Shown here piece by piece: positions 1-8,835 of a DNA stretch of 64,000 nucleotides. The position numbers and the translations under genes are program-made. This stretch comes from Candidatus Heimdallarchaeota archaeon (GTDB lineage Archaea > Asgardarchaeota > Heimdallarchaeia > Heimdallarchaeales > Kariarchaeaceae). Where the stretch lies: NCBI GenBank assembly GCA_030149205.1, contig JASBSB010000001.1, forward strand, positions 62,001 through 126,000, written 5' to 3'. Within the stretch, counting starts at the first letter, position 1. Each line of letters begins with the position of its first letter. Below the pieces are notes generated by a model. That model did no database searches, was not told the DNA's origin, and was given only the letters and a program-made list of their open reading frames with translations.

Positions 1-279
1 CAAACCTTAGGAAGAGTATCTTTGTTTTTACGAAGAAAACCAATACCCAAAGACATAATGTCAGGTTATTTTGGTGGTAAAACCCAGTTTTACAAAGAAC
101 TGCTAAAAGATGACTCTTTCTTAGAGAAAGGTGGATACAAATTTTTATTTGATATGCTAAAAATTATCGATAAGAATACAAAAGTCTGTGAATTTGGTTA
201 TATCTTTAAAAATCGAGCGCATGGTAGTTCAAAAATTGGCAAAAAACAGATCTTAGCTTTTGCCAAGTCATTATTTTAA
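1..279 (+). CDS. Glycosyltransferase family 2, C-terminal part (polyprenol-phosphate mannosyltransferase-like), partial
   Basis: The frame is open from base 1, so the gene starts outside the window and only about 92 C-terminal residues are seen. The segment IMSGYFGGKTQFY followed by GYKFLFDMLK and then a KNRAHGSSKIG stretch matches the end of the catalytic domain of DPM1-like GT2 enzymes, where a D-x-M-S-G motif, a GYK helix and an R-x-x-G-x-S-K-[IL] motif occur in this order. Such enzymes move mannose or glucose from a nucleotide sugar to a polyprenyl phosphate for glycan assembly at the membrane. There is no C-terminal membrane segment: the protein stops just after the catalytic core. It is convergent with the UDP-sugar dehydrogenase, which suggests a surface-glycan region. 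The family is fairly sure; the exact sugar is not. Confidence 0.75.
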   Translation, partial: QTLGRVSLFLRRKPIPKDIMSGYFGGKTQFYKELLKDDSFLEKGGYKFLFDMLKIIDKNTKVCEFGYIFKNRAHGSSKIGKKQILAFAKSLF

Positions 280-312
280 AGTTGTATGCAATATTTCCTT
301 ATGATCAACAGA

Positions 313-1686
313 CTATAGAATTTTAAGAGACTTCAATTTACCAATTCTTCCTGGTTGTATTAAAAAGAAGTCTCTTGTAAGAGCAGGGTCAATTACATAT
401 CTACCATCATAAATGATTTTATTGGAAAACAACCTATAATCTACCTCACCGAACTCTTTATGGTCAGTAACAATAATAATTATGCTAGCCCAATCCAATG
501 CTTGTTCAAGTTCATTAGGTTCAAAAGCAGTATTTGAACCAAAAATATTCTCAATTTCTTTCATTGTATACAATGGATCAATTATTTTAACAGACAAGGG
601 CTTGAGCTCTTTCACCTTTGGAATAATGCGAAGCGTTGGAGATAATCTATGCTCCTTAACCCCACCACGATATGCTAACCCCATTATCAGTACGTTTCGT
701 TTCCAGTTTGGAGTAACCTCTGTAATCCTCTCAATAGCATAGTTCACCATATAATCATTAGCTTTTCTTCCATCTGAAAACAGCATCGGTTCAAAACCAT
801 GATTGAGCCCCTCCTTGATTACAAAATGAGGATAGACTGGAATACAATGTCCACCCACCCCTATTCCTGGTCTGTGAATATGTGAGAATGGCTCAGTATT
901 AGCGACATCAATAACCTCTAAGATATCGATATCAATTTTATCAGCTAAAACCGCCAGTTGATTTGCAATCGCAATATTCGCATCTCTATAAGCTCCCTTG
1001 AAGGTTTTTATTGCTTCAGCTGTAGTTGGATCAGATACAAGGATAACCCCCTTCTTCGAAACTATTTCATATAATAATTTAGCTGCCACACCTGATTTCT
1101 GAGTTTGAGGCCCAATAATTTTTGGATAATTTTGTTCGATATCCCTTATTGCTCTCCCTGAATAAGTTCTTTCAGGAGCAAATACAATCCCAAAATCATC
1201 ATCGAGTTTTTTACCTTGTTTTTCAATTCTTGGTACTATAACCTTACTGGTTGTAGTGGGAGGTAAAGTCGTTTCCTGAATGAATACAATCCCTGGAGGT
1301 GCATTTTTAACCAAGGAATCATAGGTTTTAAGCAGTCCATCTAATTCAGCATTGCCTTGATCATCTACTAAAACAGGAATGATAATAAGCACAAAATTTG
1401 ATCCATCCAAAGCCTCCTTAGGATCAATATAAGCTTTGAACATTCCATTTTTGACTGCCTTTCCAAGTCTTTCCAGCACTTCAGGTTCAGCAATAGTTGT
1501 ATTTCCCTGATTTAATTCAGAAATAATCTTTTCAGAAATATCCAGTCCTTTTACTTTAAACCCTGCATTCGTAAAAACCATTGCGATGGGTAGCCCCATT
1601 TTACCAAGACCCACAACAGTCAACTGAATCTCTCTATTTTGAATTTTCTCTGTTAGTTCCAAGGGATTCAATTTTAAGATGTTCAT
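313..1686 (-). CDS. UDP-sugar 6-dehydrogenase (UDP-N-acetylmannosamine/UDP-N-acetylglucosamine dehydrogenase family)
   Basis: A 457-residue nucleotide-sugar dehydrogenase that oxidises the C6 hydroxyl of a UDP-hexose to a uronate with NAD. The N-terminal Rossmann motif VVGLGKMG is at residues 24-31. The middle domain has the conserved Lys/Asn pattern around residues 222-243. The catalytic cysteine is C281 in GGHCIPVYPHF; the GGHCIPV form is typical of the WecC/UDP-HexNAc dehydrogenases rather than UDP-glucose dehydrogenase (GGSCFPKD). Length matches the family. The ATG at 1686 places the Rossmann strand at the usual distance. It faces away from the GT2 gene at 1809 over a 122-bp spacer that should hold both promoters. 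Its product probably feeds N-glycan or surface polysaccharide synthesis; the substrate is inferred only from motif type. Confidence 0.88.
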   Translation of the reverse strand: MNILKLNPLELTEKIQNREIQLTVVGLGKMGLPIAMVFTNAGFKVKGLDISEKIISELNQGNTTIAEPEVLERLGKAVKNGMFKAYIDPKEALDGSNFVLIIIPVLVDDQGNAELDGLLKTYDSLVKNAPPGIVFIQETTLPPTTTSKVIVPRIEKQGKKLDDDFGIVFAPERTYSGRAIRDIEQNYPKIIGPQTQKSGVAAKLLYEIVSKKGVILVSDPTTAEAIKTFKGAYRDANIAIANQLAVLADKIDIDILEVIDVANTEPFSHIHRPGIGVGGHCIPVYPHFVIKEGLNHGFEPMLFSDGRKANDYMVNYAIERITEVTPNWKRNVLIMGLAYRGGVKEHRLSPTLRIIPKVKELKPLSVKIIDPLYTMKEIENIFGSNTAFEPNELEQALDWASIIIIVTDHKEFGEVDYRLFSNKIIYDGRYVIDPALTRDFFLIQPGRIGKLKSLKIL

Positions 1687-1808
1687 GATGTTAGGACTAT
1701 CGTATAAATTTAAAATATTCCAAATAAACTATTCTCATTAATTTATTTAGGATACCAAACTGAATAAATTTAACAGCAATGTTATAACTATAATTTGGAA
1801 ATTTTCAT

Positions 1809-2636
1809 ATGGATAATATTAATGTCGTTGCTGTGATCCCTGCTCGAAACGAGGAGGAAAACATCGGGAAACTTTTGTCAGATCTCGAAGAACAGTCATT
1901 AAAACCAGTAAAAGTTTTTATTACCGATGACGGTTCAACTGACAAGACTGCAGAAATTTGTGAATCTTTTCCCTTTGTAGTTCTATCTCGAAGAGTAGAC
2001 AGGGGATACGATGCTGTTGGTACAACAGAGATTGCAAAGGTCTTCAATGAGTCCTTACGAAAGATAAATGAGTTTAGTAAATCCAACAAAACAGATTATG
2101 TATTATTTCTAGGTGCGGATCTAAACCTACCCCGAAATTACATAGAATTTTTGATTTCCAGAATGGAAGAAGATCATCAGCTTGTCCTAACAAGTGGAGC
2201 CTTAAAAGGACCCGGAGGATTTGAAGCAGCTAAAAACTATGTGCATGGTGCAGGAAGAATATGTAAATTTTCCTTCTGGATGGATTTGGGTGGATTATTT
2301 CCAGAAAAGGTGGGTTGGGAATCATATCCAGTTTTTAAAGCTCAATCTAAAGGCTTGAAGTTAAAATTATTTAAAGAGCTAATATTTGAGTCTATACGAC
2401 CCACAGGTGGACGAACAGACTATTTTGCATATGGTCAGGCAATGCGGGCATATGGTTATTTCTGGGTGTTGGCTTGGGGTAGGACAATTAAACATATCTG
2501 GTTTAGGTCACCCAAAGCCGCTGTTAATATGATCAAAGGATATTATTCAAAGTCTACAGACCTTTATGATGATGAATTAAGGAAATTTATAAACAAATCT
2601 CAAAAACAAAGAATTAGAAAAATATTAAAAGTATAA
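1809..2636 (+). CDS. Glycosyltransferase family 2
   Basis: A 275-residue GT-A glycosyltransferase. The N-terminal strand VVAVIPARNEEENIG (residues 6-20) and the nucleotide-binding DDGS at 40-43 are standard for the family. The metal-site segment is LFLGADLNLP near residue 104, with a single Asp rather than a clear D-x-D. There are no predicted membrane spans, and the C terminus is basic (KSQKQRIRKILK), so it is probably a cytosolic or peripheral enzyme that adds one sugar to a lipid-linked or protein glycan. It is divergent from the UDP-sugar dehydrogenase and probably belongs to the same glycan locus. Donor and acceptor cannot be told from sequence. Confidence 0.85.
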   Translation: MDNINVVAVIPARNEEENIGKLLSDLEEQSLKPVKVFITDDGSTDKTAEICESFPFVVLSRRVDRGYDAVGTTEIAKVFNESLRKINEFSKSNKTDYVLFLGADLNLPRNYIEFLISRMEEDHQLVLTSGALKGPGGFEAAKNYVHGAGRICKFSFWMDLGGLFPEKVGWESYPVFKAQSKGLKLKLFKELIFESIRPTGGRTDYFAYGQAMRAYGYFWVLAWGRTIKHIWFRSPKAAVNMIKGYYSKSTDLYDDELRKFINKSQKQRIRKILKV

Positions 2637-2793
2637 GTTATATCTTTATATTTTCAATCTTTAAAAGAACATTTTTCTCACAAATTATGTGTGGATTTAT
2701 ACCAAAACGATTAAATTTATGTAAGGTTAATAGTAAAGCTGACTATCCAGAGAGGTGACCTAAATTCATTCGGTAGCTGGGGAAAAAGAATTT

Positions 2794-3822
2794 GTGGTAA
2801 AATTAATACTAATAGGAGACCCAGGGGTAGGTAAGACTTCTCTGCAAAGAAAATTCATGGGTCAGGGGTTTAAGAAAAATTATCAGAAAACTGTAGGAGT
2901 CAACATAAGTCATTTTGAATTACTGGTTAAAGAGCAACAATTTATTCTAAGTATTTGGGATTTAGCTGGTGAGGAAAACTTGAAGACCATAAGAACAATG
3001 TATGCCAAAGGGTCACACCTGATGCTCTACGTTCTTGATTTGACCCGAGAAATTGATCAATCCTCTGTGGATGATTGGTTTGAATTCGTTTCTTATGTTC
3101 TTAGAGATAATCCTCAACTTAGGTTTAACATTCTTTTCAATAAATTAGACCTCAACCCATCCAAAACAGTAAAGGGACTTGAGATTCTTACGAAGAGTTT
3201 AAGTTCATTGGAATTTGAATTATCACCCGAAATCTACTATACCTCAGCAATCACTGGTGATGGGGTAAAAGAGGCTTTATCTGGGTCACTTAACAGTTTA
3301 ATTCCGATCTTCTCTGAGAGTCAAATAATGTTACAAGAAATCAAAAACACAAATAATTATATGCTTTTCACATTTTATTTAGACGATATGGGACCAAGCA
3401 TATATTCGAGGGATAAATTAAACCTTTTTGATTCTAAAGACTTAGAGATGCTAGATGACAACCTAAATGAGCTCTCTGTCACATTAATTAGTTCTTTAGG
3501 AAAGGGGCACACATATTTAGAAGCGGTGACAAGACTACCTACTGGTCTTTATGAGGACTTCGAAATATTAGCTATCTCCAGAAGAATCAAAGGTGATGGG
3601 TTTAAAGATGAGAGGATTGAAAATAATTTTATGATTTTTACATTATTCTATCCTAAAAAGTTTGCCTCGGTAATTCTAGTTGATGATGCGTTAGAAAAGG
3701 AGATAGAACACTATATGCGCAAATTTAAAACGTTAAATCAAGTGGGGAAAAAGGATGAACTGCCAAAAATCAAGGAGAAGTTGGTAGAGATCTTGACTAA
3801 AAAAGTGGATGAAAGAATATAA
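2794..3822 (+). CDS. Ras-like small GTPase with C-terminal longin-like extension
   Basis: 342 residues: a Ras-type G domain (1 to about 175) plus about 165 extra residues. G1 is GDPGVGKT (8-15), G3 is DLAGE (56-60), G4 is NKLD (116-119) and G5 is TSA (150-152). The residue equivalent to Ras Gln61 is Glu (WDLAGEE), so intrinsic GTP hydrolysis may be slow. The extension begins MLFTFYLDDMGPSIY (about 190-204) and alternates predicted strands and helices; its opening resembles the hydrophobic-then-LGP start of longin-type modules, also seen in the protein at 23698-24222. There is no prenylation cysteine. The start is a GTG at 2794, chosen because the P-loop then sits at the normal distance from the N terminus. 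It lies upstream of the EF-2 gene but is separated by a T-tract and a promoter. The GTPase call is certain; the longin-like call is inference. Confidence 0.87.
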   Translation: MVKLILIGDPGVGKTSLQRKFMGQGFKKNYQKTVGVNISHFELLVKEQQFILSIWDLAGEENLKTIRTMYAKGSHLMLYVLDLTREIDQSSVDDWFEFVSYVLRDNPQLRFNILFNKLDLNPSKTVKGLEILTKSLSSLEFELSPEIYYTSAITGDGVKEALSGSLNSLIPIFSESQIMLQEIKNTNNYMLFTFYLDDMGPSIYSRDKLNLFDSKDLEMLDDNLNELSVTLISSLGKGHTYLEAVTRLPTGLYEDFEILAISRRIKGDGFKDERIENNFMIFTLFYPKKFASVILVDDALEKEIEHYMRKFKTLNQVGKKDELPKIKEKLVEILTKKVDERI

Positions 3823-3837
3823 GAGAAGAGTCGTGTG

Positions 3838-3844
3838 TTTTTTT
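3838..3844 (+). terminator. T-tract terminator after the small GTPase gene
   Basis: Seven consecutive T residues begin 16 bases after the GTPase stop codon. Oligo-T tracts on the coding strand are the usual archaeal terminator, and a TATA-like element for the next gene follows about 35 bases later. No hairpin is needed or seen. Confidence 0.5.
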
Positions 3845-3877
3845 CAAATGAATTCTAAGGTGTCAATAACTATGATA

Positions 3878-3886
3878 TTTTAAATA
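3878..3886 (+). promoter_or_regulatory. TATA-box candidate for the EF-2 gene
   Basis: TTTTAAATA lies 61 bases before the EF-2 ATG. An archaeal TATA box would place transcription start about 25 bases downstream, near 3908, leaving a leader of about 38 bases. This is a pattern match only. Confidence 0.4.
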
Positions 3887-3946
3887 AGGAGAAAAACGAA
3901 AAATTAAGACTAATATGGTCTTTGGTTACAAAGATAGGTTATTGTT

Positions 3947-6190
3947 ATGAAAGTCAAAAACGCAGATGAAATTCGAGATATGATTATGAACCATCCAATT
4001 GAACTACGTCGTATCTTTTCAATTTCAGCACACATAGACCATGGAAAATCAACAACTGCAGATTACCTTCTTTCGAAGGCAGGGCTGATGTCAGCTGAAA
4101 CCGCCGGAGAAAAGAGAATGACTGATAGTGATGATGAGGAACAGGAGAGAGGAATCACAATTTTTACAACAGTAGTAATTCTCTCATTCACCTACAAAGA
4201 AGAAGATGGGACAGAAAATGATTATTTATTTCAAATTAATGACACCCCTGGCCATTTATCATTTACTGGAGAAGTTTCTCGTGCGTTACGAGGATCAGAT
4301 GGTGCAGTCATTTTAGTAGACGCACTTGAAGGAATGATGACGCAAACTGAGACTAATATTCAGTTAGCTGTGGGTGAAGAACTGTGTAAACCTGTTCTTT
4401 TCATAAACAAAGTTGATAGATTGATTTCAGAATTAAGATTAGACCCCAAAGATGTATTCTCTCGTTTAGACATCATAGTTTCTCAGGTCAATAACAAAAT
4501 AAAGAGTATAGTCTCCAAAGATATGGCAGAAAGTTGGAAGGTCTCTTTTCAAAACAATTCTGTTGCTGTTGGTTCTGCAAAGGATGGATGGGCATTTACT
4601 GTCGAAATTCTGAAACAACAGAAATTAAGTCCACAGGATGTTTTTCAAAAATATGCAGAAGATGATAAACAATGGCTCAGAGCTAATTTACCATTAGATG
4701 AAGCCTTGTTAAGAATGGTTATTCAACATCTACCAGATCCAAAGCGATCACAAAAAATAAAAATCCCACATATTTGGCAAGGTGATTTAGAATCCCCCGA
4801 GGGAAAATCATTAGTTGAGTGTGACCCCAATGGACCCTTATTAGGTATGATAACAAAAATATTCATTGACCCGAGAAGCAAACGGCCCACAATCATAGGT
4901 AGGGTATTTTCTGGGACTCTTGGTGAAGATGATAAAATCTATCTAATTAATAGAAGAGAAACGGTCTCAATTAAACGATTAGGGGTAATGGAAATTACAG
5001 ATATCCTACCTGTACCAAAAATTCCAGCTGGGAATTTATTTGCTGCCCTTGGTTTTATCTGTCCAGCAGGAGAATCATTCACAAGAGCAGGAACAGAGAT
5101 AACTGGATTTGATTCAATCTCTTATGCTGCTGAACCTGTTGTGTCACAATCAATTTTTCCTAAGAAAAGCGGAGATGTTGCAAAACTAGGTAAGGTCATA
5201 AGCACTTGGATTATGGCAGACCCAACAGCATCATATGAAATGGATCCTGAGACAAAAACTTATACATTGCAAGGGATTGACCCACTTCAGATTGATATTC
5301 TTATTACCAGAATTAATGAACAAGTACCCATTAATGTGAGTGACCCCATTATCGTGCACAGAGAAACGATTTCTCAGCCATCAAACGTGTTTACCACAAA
5401 ATCACCAAATGGTCATAACAGGATACAATTGAAGTTATACAAACTCCCTGAATCTATGATTGACTTCCTAAGAGAAGGAAAAGAATTATCCTTAATGGAT
5501 ACCAAGGAAAGATCTAGGTTGTTAGCAAGTCATATCGACTCCAGCAAATATCCCGACTTTGATGAAAAATTCTTTAGAGGATTTTGGGGTTCTTCAGAAA
5601 CCAACTTATTCATTGAAAACACAAAAGGTGTACAGAGATTGGATAGGATCAAAGAATTCGTTCTTAACACTTGGAGACAATTTACAAGAAAAGCAACCTT
5701 AGCCGGTGAACCCCTGATGGGTGTTCTCTTTGAAATGACGGATGCAACAGTACACGTAGACCCGGCACACACTGGATTGACAGAAATAATGGCAATGGTT
5801 TCATCTGCGTGTAACCTAACGTATTTATCTGCTGGTCCCAAACTTTTGGAACCTTTACTTAGAATTGATATCAAGGCACCAGAAGATTACCTTGGAGCTT
5901 TAACTGGGTTAATAACACAACATCGTGGTATGATTGAATCCATTACAGAACAATCTGGTTCGTCTGTCCTTAAAGGAATCCTGCCAACCTCTGAGACAAC
6001 AGGATTAGCTGATGAGATCAGAGGAGCAACGGCTGGAAGAGGTTTCTTTGGGTATCAATTTTATAAATTTGAAGAAGTTCCACCACACCTTGTGGATGAG
6101 AAAGTCACATTTATCAGAGAGAGGAATGGACTTAAAACTGAAGTACCTACCGCAGCTACCTGGGAAAGATTTGTCTACAAACAGTCATAG
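3947..6190 (+). CDS. Elongation factor 2-type GTPase with non-canonical diphthamide loop (EF-2 paralogue?)
   Basis: 747 residues with the full EF-2 layout. The G domain has AHIDHGKST (28-36), DTPGH (99-103) and NKVD (154-157), followed by domains II-V. EF-2 catalyses GTP-driven translocation of tRNA and mRNA on the ribosome. In domain IV the loop that normally reads LH-x-DAIHRG-x-GQ reads VHVDPAHTGLTEI here. His608 aligns with the residue that becomes diphthamide, but the following Arg is Thr609 and the GQ is lost. Asgard genomes are known to carry EF-2 paralogues without the diphthamide consensus (Narrowe and colleagues, 2018), so this could be that paralogue or the only EF-2 of a lineage without diphthamide synthesis; the window cannot decide. 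The ATG at 3947 fits the archaeal N terminus. Confidence 0.9.
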   Translation: MKVKNADEIRDMIMNHPIELRRIFSISAHIDHGKSTTADYLLSKAGLMSAETAGEKRMTDSDDEEQERGITIFTTVVILSFTYKEEDGTENDYLFQINDTPGHLSFTGEVSRALRGSDGAVILVDALEGMMTQTETNIQLAVGEELCKPVLFINKVDRLISELRLDPKDVFSRLDIIVSQVNNKIKSIVSKDMAESWKVSFQNNSVAVGSAKDGWAFTVEILKQQKLSPQDVFQKYAEDDKQWLRANLPLDEALLRMVIQHLPDPKRSQKIKIPHIWQGDLESPEGKSLVECDPNGPLLGMITKIFIDPRSKRPTIIGRVFSGTLGEDDKIYLINRRETVSIKRLGVMEITDILPVPKIPAGNLFAALGFICPAGESFTRAGTEITGFDSISYAAEPVVSQSIFPKKSGDVAKLGKVISTWIMADPTASYEMDPETKTYTLQGIDPLQIDILITRINEQVPINVSDPIIVHRETISQPSNVFTTKSPNGHNRIQLKLYKLPESMIDFLREGKELSLMDTKERSRLLASHIDSSKYPDFDEKFFRGFWGSSETNLFIENTKGVQRLDRIKEFVLNTWRQFTRKATLAGEPLMGVLFEMTDATVHVDPAHTGLTEIMAMVSSACNLTYLSAGPKLLEPLLRIDIKAPEDYLGALTGLITQHRGMIESITEQSGSSVLKGILPTSETTGLADEIRGATAGRGFFGYQFYKFEEVPPHLVDEKVTFIRERNGLKTEVPTAATWERFVYKQS

Positions 6191-6246
6191 TTTACCAACA
6201 ACCTAGTTTTAAAAAAATTTAATAACTTCTAAACTTAATTCTTTAT

Positions 6247-7395
6247 TTATCTTAAATTTTTCTTAAAGTCATTTAACATTTCAAAGATACGGTTGGTTCC
6301 ATCGTCCAATCTTTGAATTGAAGTCGCACAATTAATCCTGATTTTTCCAGATCCATGCATCCCAAATTGTGACCCTGGAACAACCTCTACCCCCTTAGTT
6401 TCTAACAACTTACCCGCAAACATCTCATCTTCAAGTATACCAAGGTCTGGAAAAGCGAAAAATCCAACCGATGGGTTTGGGCAATTATAACCCTCTTTGT
6501 TAAATTTTTCTGCTACAAACCTAGAGGTCTTTAATGTTGTATTTGCGAAGTCCTTTGTCCAAGCTTTAAGATGTTGATCAGTCAAGGCAAATTCTGCAAC
6601 TAATGAGCTTGTCGGTGAAGGAGTGACAATAGTTTGAGAAACGATTTCCTGAATCTCAACTGATTCCTTACTCGGTGTGACAATGAATCCAGACCGAAAA
6701 CCTGCTAAACCATTTGCCTTCGAAAACCCATTAATTGTAAATACCTTATCTTCTAATCCGTCAACTGAACCTAAACTTTGGAATCCTTGTGATACAACAA
6801 GTTGTTGATAGAGCTCATCTACCACAATATAAAAATCAAATTCAGTGGCTAAGTCTCTGATTAACCTAATTTCTGACTCAGTGAGGATATGTCCTGTTGG
6901 ATTGTTTGGATTGTTAATTGCAAAGAGTTTGGTGTTTTTATTACAATTATTTTTCAGTTGTTCCTCATCTATTGACCCGTTCTCCTTAAAGGGGGACCAA
7001 TATATTTTGTTTCCTCTAAATGTTGCATGATAATGATACGGGGGGTAAATAGGGTCTAAAATTAATACCTCTCCTTCTCTCCTTGATGCCCATTCCATTA
7101 CACTATAAATTCCCAACATTGTTCCAGGTAAAATCTGAATATCAGTAAGGTTGACATTTGAATGCCCAAGATCTTCCATAAATTGTTTTACCAATTCTCT
7201 TGCTTTTGGACTACCCTGTTTTGGTTGATAATAAGTAAAGTCATCAGTTAAATTAGATCGTAAGAAGTCAGCCAAACCTTTTGGTCCTTGAAAGTCAATG
7301 TCTGCGATTCCAAATGCAAATCCACCTTCGGGTATACGACTATGCCATTTCAAAGGATTAATTTCTCTCAGTCGAGACTCACTTAAAACTTCCAT
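6247..7395 (-). CDS. PLP-dependent aminotransferase, class I/II
   Basis: A 382-residue fold-type I aminotransferase, probably cytosolic. Recognisable landmarks are NPNNPTG (162-168), the cofactor-ring Asp193 in VVDELY, the Schiff-base Lys226 in FSKANGLAGFRSG, and the phosphate-binding Arg234. These are the class I/II signatures shared by aspartate, aromatic and branched-chain aminotransferases and by C-S lyases of the MalY/PatB type. Substrate specificity cannot be inferred. It is convergent with EF-2 and stands alone; the ATG at 7395 is followed directly by conserved sequence. Nothing is missing. Confidence 0.88.
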   Translation of the reverse strand: MEVLSESRLREINPLKWHSRIPEGGFAFGIADIDFQGPKGLADFLRSNLTDDFTYYQPKQGSPKARELVKQFMEDLGHSNVNLTDIQILPGTMLGIYSVMEWASRREGEVLILDPIYPPYHYHATFRGNKIYWSPFKENGSIDEEQLKNNCNKNTKLFAINNPNNPTGHILTESEIRLIRDLATEFDFYIVVDELYQQLVVSQGFQSLGSVDGLEDKVFTINGFSKANGLAGFRSGFIVTPSKESVEIQEIVSQTIVTPSPTSSLVAEFALTDQHLKAWTKDFANTTLKTSRFVAEKFNKEGYNCPNPSVGFFAFPDLGILEDEMFAGKLLETKGVEVVPGSQFGMHGSGKIRINCATSIQRLDDGTNRIFEMLNDFKKNLR

Positions 7396-7439
7396 CTAAA
7401 ATAAAATTTGAACACTAATATTTAACATTATTTTGTTGA

Positions 7440-8087
7440 TTAATCCACATATTTATTTTTAATCTGCTTGGAAAGATTGAGTTGTTGAACTATTGAAATT
7501 ACCACCATTGCTAAATTTTCGGTAACATCAATTGAACCTTCTAGTAAAGCGTCTATTGACTGTTCAAAGCTAAACCTCCTACTCTCATTCTCAGGGATGA
7601 TTGAGAACAGGTATTTTTGAAATCCTCTGTGAATTTCATCTGCTTGATTTTCCAACTTTTGAATCTCTTCAATGATGACTTGAAACGATTCTGAAGGTGT
7701 TGATATATATTTCATAATTTTTTCTATCATCTTAATCAGTATTTGATGCATTTCAAGAGTATGAGACTCTAAATCAGAGGACAGGGGATAGAGGTCAATT
7801 TTGTGTAAGAAAGATTGATAAAGATCTAAAAGTTTGTTTAGTTGACTAATTAATGAGAGGAGGTCAAGTTTATCAATTGATGAAAATATTCCTTCACTCA
7901 AATTTATTGTCAATAACCTTTTTATTTCATCATTTTTGGATTCAATTTCTCTGATCTCCTCGTAAATCATTTGAAGGTTGTTTTCTGAGAAGGTTGCAAT
8001 AAATATTTTGGATTGCTCAATAATGTTTGATAGGAGAATATTGGTAATCTCGAGTACTTGACTGTGCTTTACCTCATCTGAATTCAT
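7440..8087 (-). CDS. PhoU/DUF47-like helical protein in CrcB operon
   Basis: 215 residues, almost all helical. Two repeats carry the E-x-x-x-x-D-E-[IL]-x-R pattern (EIESKNDEIKR near 45-55 and KLENQADEIHRG near 145-156), the metal-binding hallmark of PhoU-like/DUF47 proteins. PhoU-like proteins bind polynuclear metal clusters and usually act as accessories of ion transporters. Here it is the last gene of a tight operon with crcB and a DUF190 gene: its ATG at 8087 overlaps the DUF190 stop by 4 bases. That context suggests an accessory role in fluoride or ion export. The family is inferred from the motif and fold, without a search. Confidence 0.65.
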   Translation of the reverse strand: MNSDEVKHSQVLEITNILLSNIIEQSKIFIATFSENNLQMIYEEIREIESKNDEIKRLLTINLSEGIFSSIDKLDLLSLISQLNKLLDLYQSFLHKIDLYPLSSDLESHTLEMHQILIKMIEKIMKYISTPSESFQVIIEEIQKLENQADEIHRGFQKYLFSIIPENESRRFSFEQSIDALLEGSIDVTENLAMVVISIVQQLNLSKQIKNKYVD

Positions 8088-8377
8088 ACGGTATATACCT
8101 CCTGAATGGTAATTAAGCCCTTATTGTCAACAAGTTGTTTTAATTCAGAGATCAGAGATTTTATCTGCTGGGGTTCTCCTATGATTTCAATAATTTGAGG
8201 TAGTTCTGGGGTTCGTGCTAAAATGTGAAACTCATATTCATGTTCACCTAGACCATAGAGGGTTTGGATTACTGAAGCCCCAACTATCTCTCGGGATTTA
8301 CAAAGCTCAATAACCTCCTTAACTGTTTTTCGAGATTTTCCTGGCAATCGAATCAGCACCTGTAACAGTTTTTTCAT
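8084..8377 (-). CDS. DUF190 family protein
   Basis: 97 residues with a ferredoxin-like alternation of strands and helices. The segments VGASVIQTLYGLGEHEY, then PQIIEIIGEPQQI, then GLITIQEVYTV follow the DUF190 pattern (a GASV-x-x-x-x-x-G-x-G motif, a strand PxxIEI(V/I), and a final strand GLxTxxxV). DUF190 genes are commonly next to or fused with crcB and look like small PII-like regulators. Overlaps of 4 bases with both neighbours (ATGA type) show translational coupling in the crcB operon. A regulatory role for the fluoride channel is inference from context. Confidence 0.8.
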   Translation of the reverse strand: MKKLLQVLIRLPGKSRKTVKEVIELCKSREIVGASVIQTLYGLGEHEYEFHILARTPELPQIIEIIGEPQQIKSLISELKQLVDNKGLITIQEVYTV

Positions 8378-8769
8378 AATCCACTCACCTGTTTCACATA
8401 AATATTGCCAAGAATTTGTCCTGAATAGCCCCCTACAAAGGCAAAAACCAATGTCAGGATTAGATTACTGAGTGCTAAAGTCGATGACTCATTACCCAAT
8501 CTTAAGGTCTCGACAACAAAAGTCGACATTGTAGTAAAACTACCCATAAATCCAGTCCCAAGTAACAGTAACCAAGAATTATCCAAGAAATTGTAAAATT
8601 GTAGTGTAACCAAGAAACCTAAAAAAAAGGAACCAAGTACATTTACTGTCAGGGTTCCCGCGGGTATGGCAAGAAAGCTTTTGAGTTGTACTGAGAGAAT
8701 GTATCTACTCAAGGCTCCAAAGACAGCTCCTATTGCAACTAACAACAGAGGGTTAAATTTATCAATCAT
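8374..8769 (-). CDS. crcB: CrcB/Fluc fluoride ion channel
   Basis: 131 residues with four membrane segments, the length of a single-domain Fluc subunit that works as an antiparallel dual-topology dimer to let fluoride leave the cell. Signatures are GALSRY (18-23), the pore Asn43 in TVNVLGS, and GFMGSFTTMSTF (73-84). In the usual TTFSTF phenylalanine box the first Phe is Met here while the second is kept. The gene heads a three-gene operon with overlapping DUF190 and DUF47-like genes. I looked for a fluoride riboswitch in the leader and saw none. Confidence 0.92.
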   Translation of the reverse strand: MIDKFNPLLLVAIGAVFGALSRYILSVQLKSFLAIPAGTLTVNVLGSFFLGFLVTLQFYNFLDNSWLLLLGTGFMGSFTTMSTFVVETLRLGNESSTLALSNLILTLVFAFVGGYSGQILGNIYVKQVSGL

Positions 8770-8835
8770 TGATTTTGCTTAGAAACGAATACAAAAATAT
8801 TATCGTTTTACATCATTAACTAATGAATTGATTCT

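Noticed and set aside
8770..8835. Fluoride riboswitch upstream of crcB
   Set aside because: No GGCGATG...TGATGA-type core or pseudoknot partner was found in the leader.
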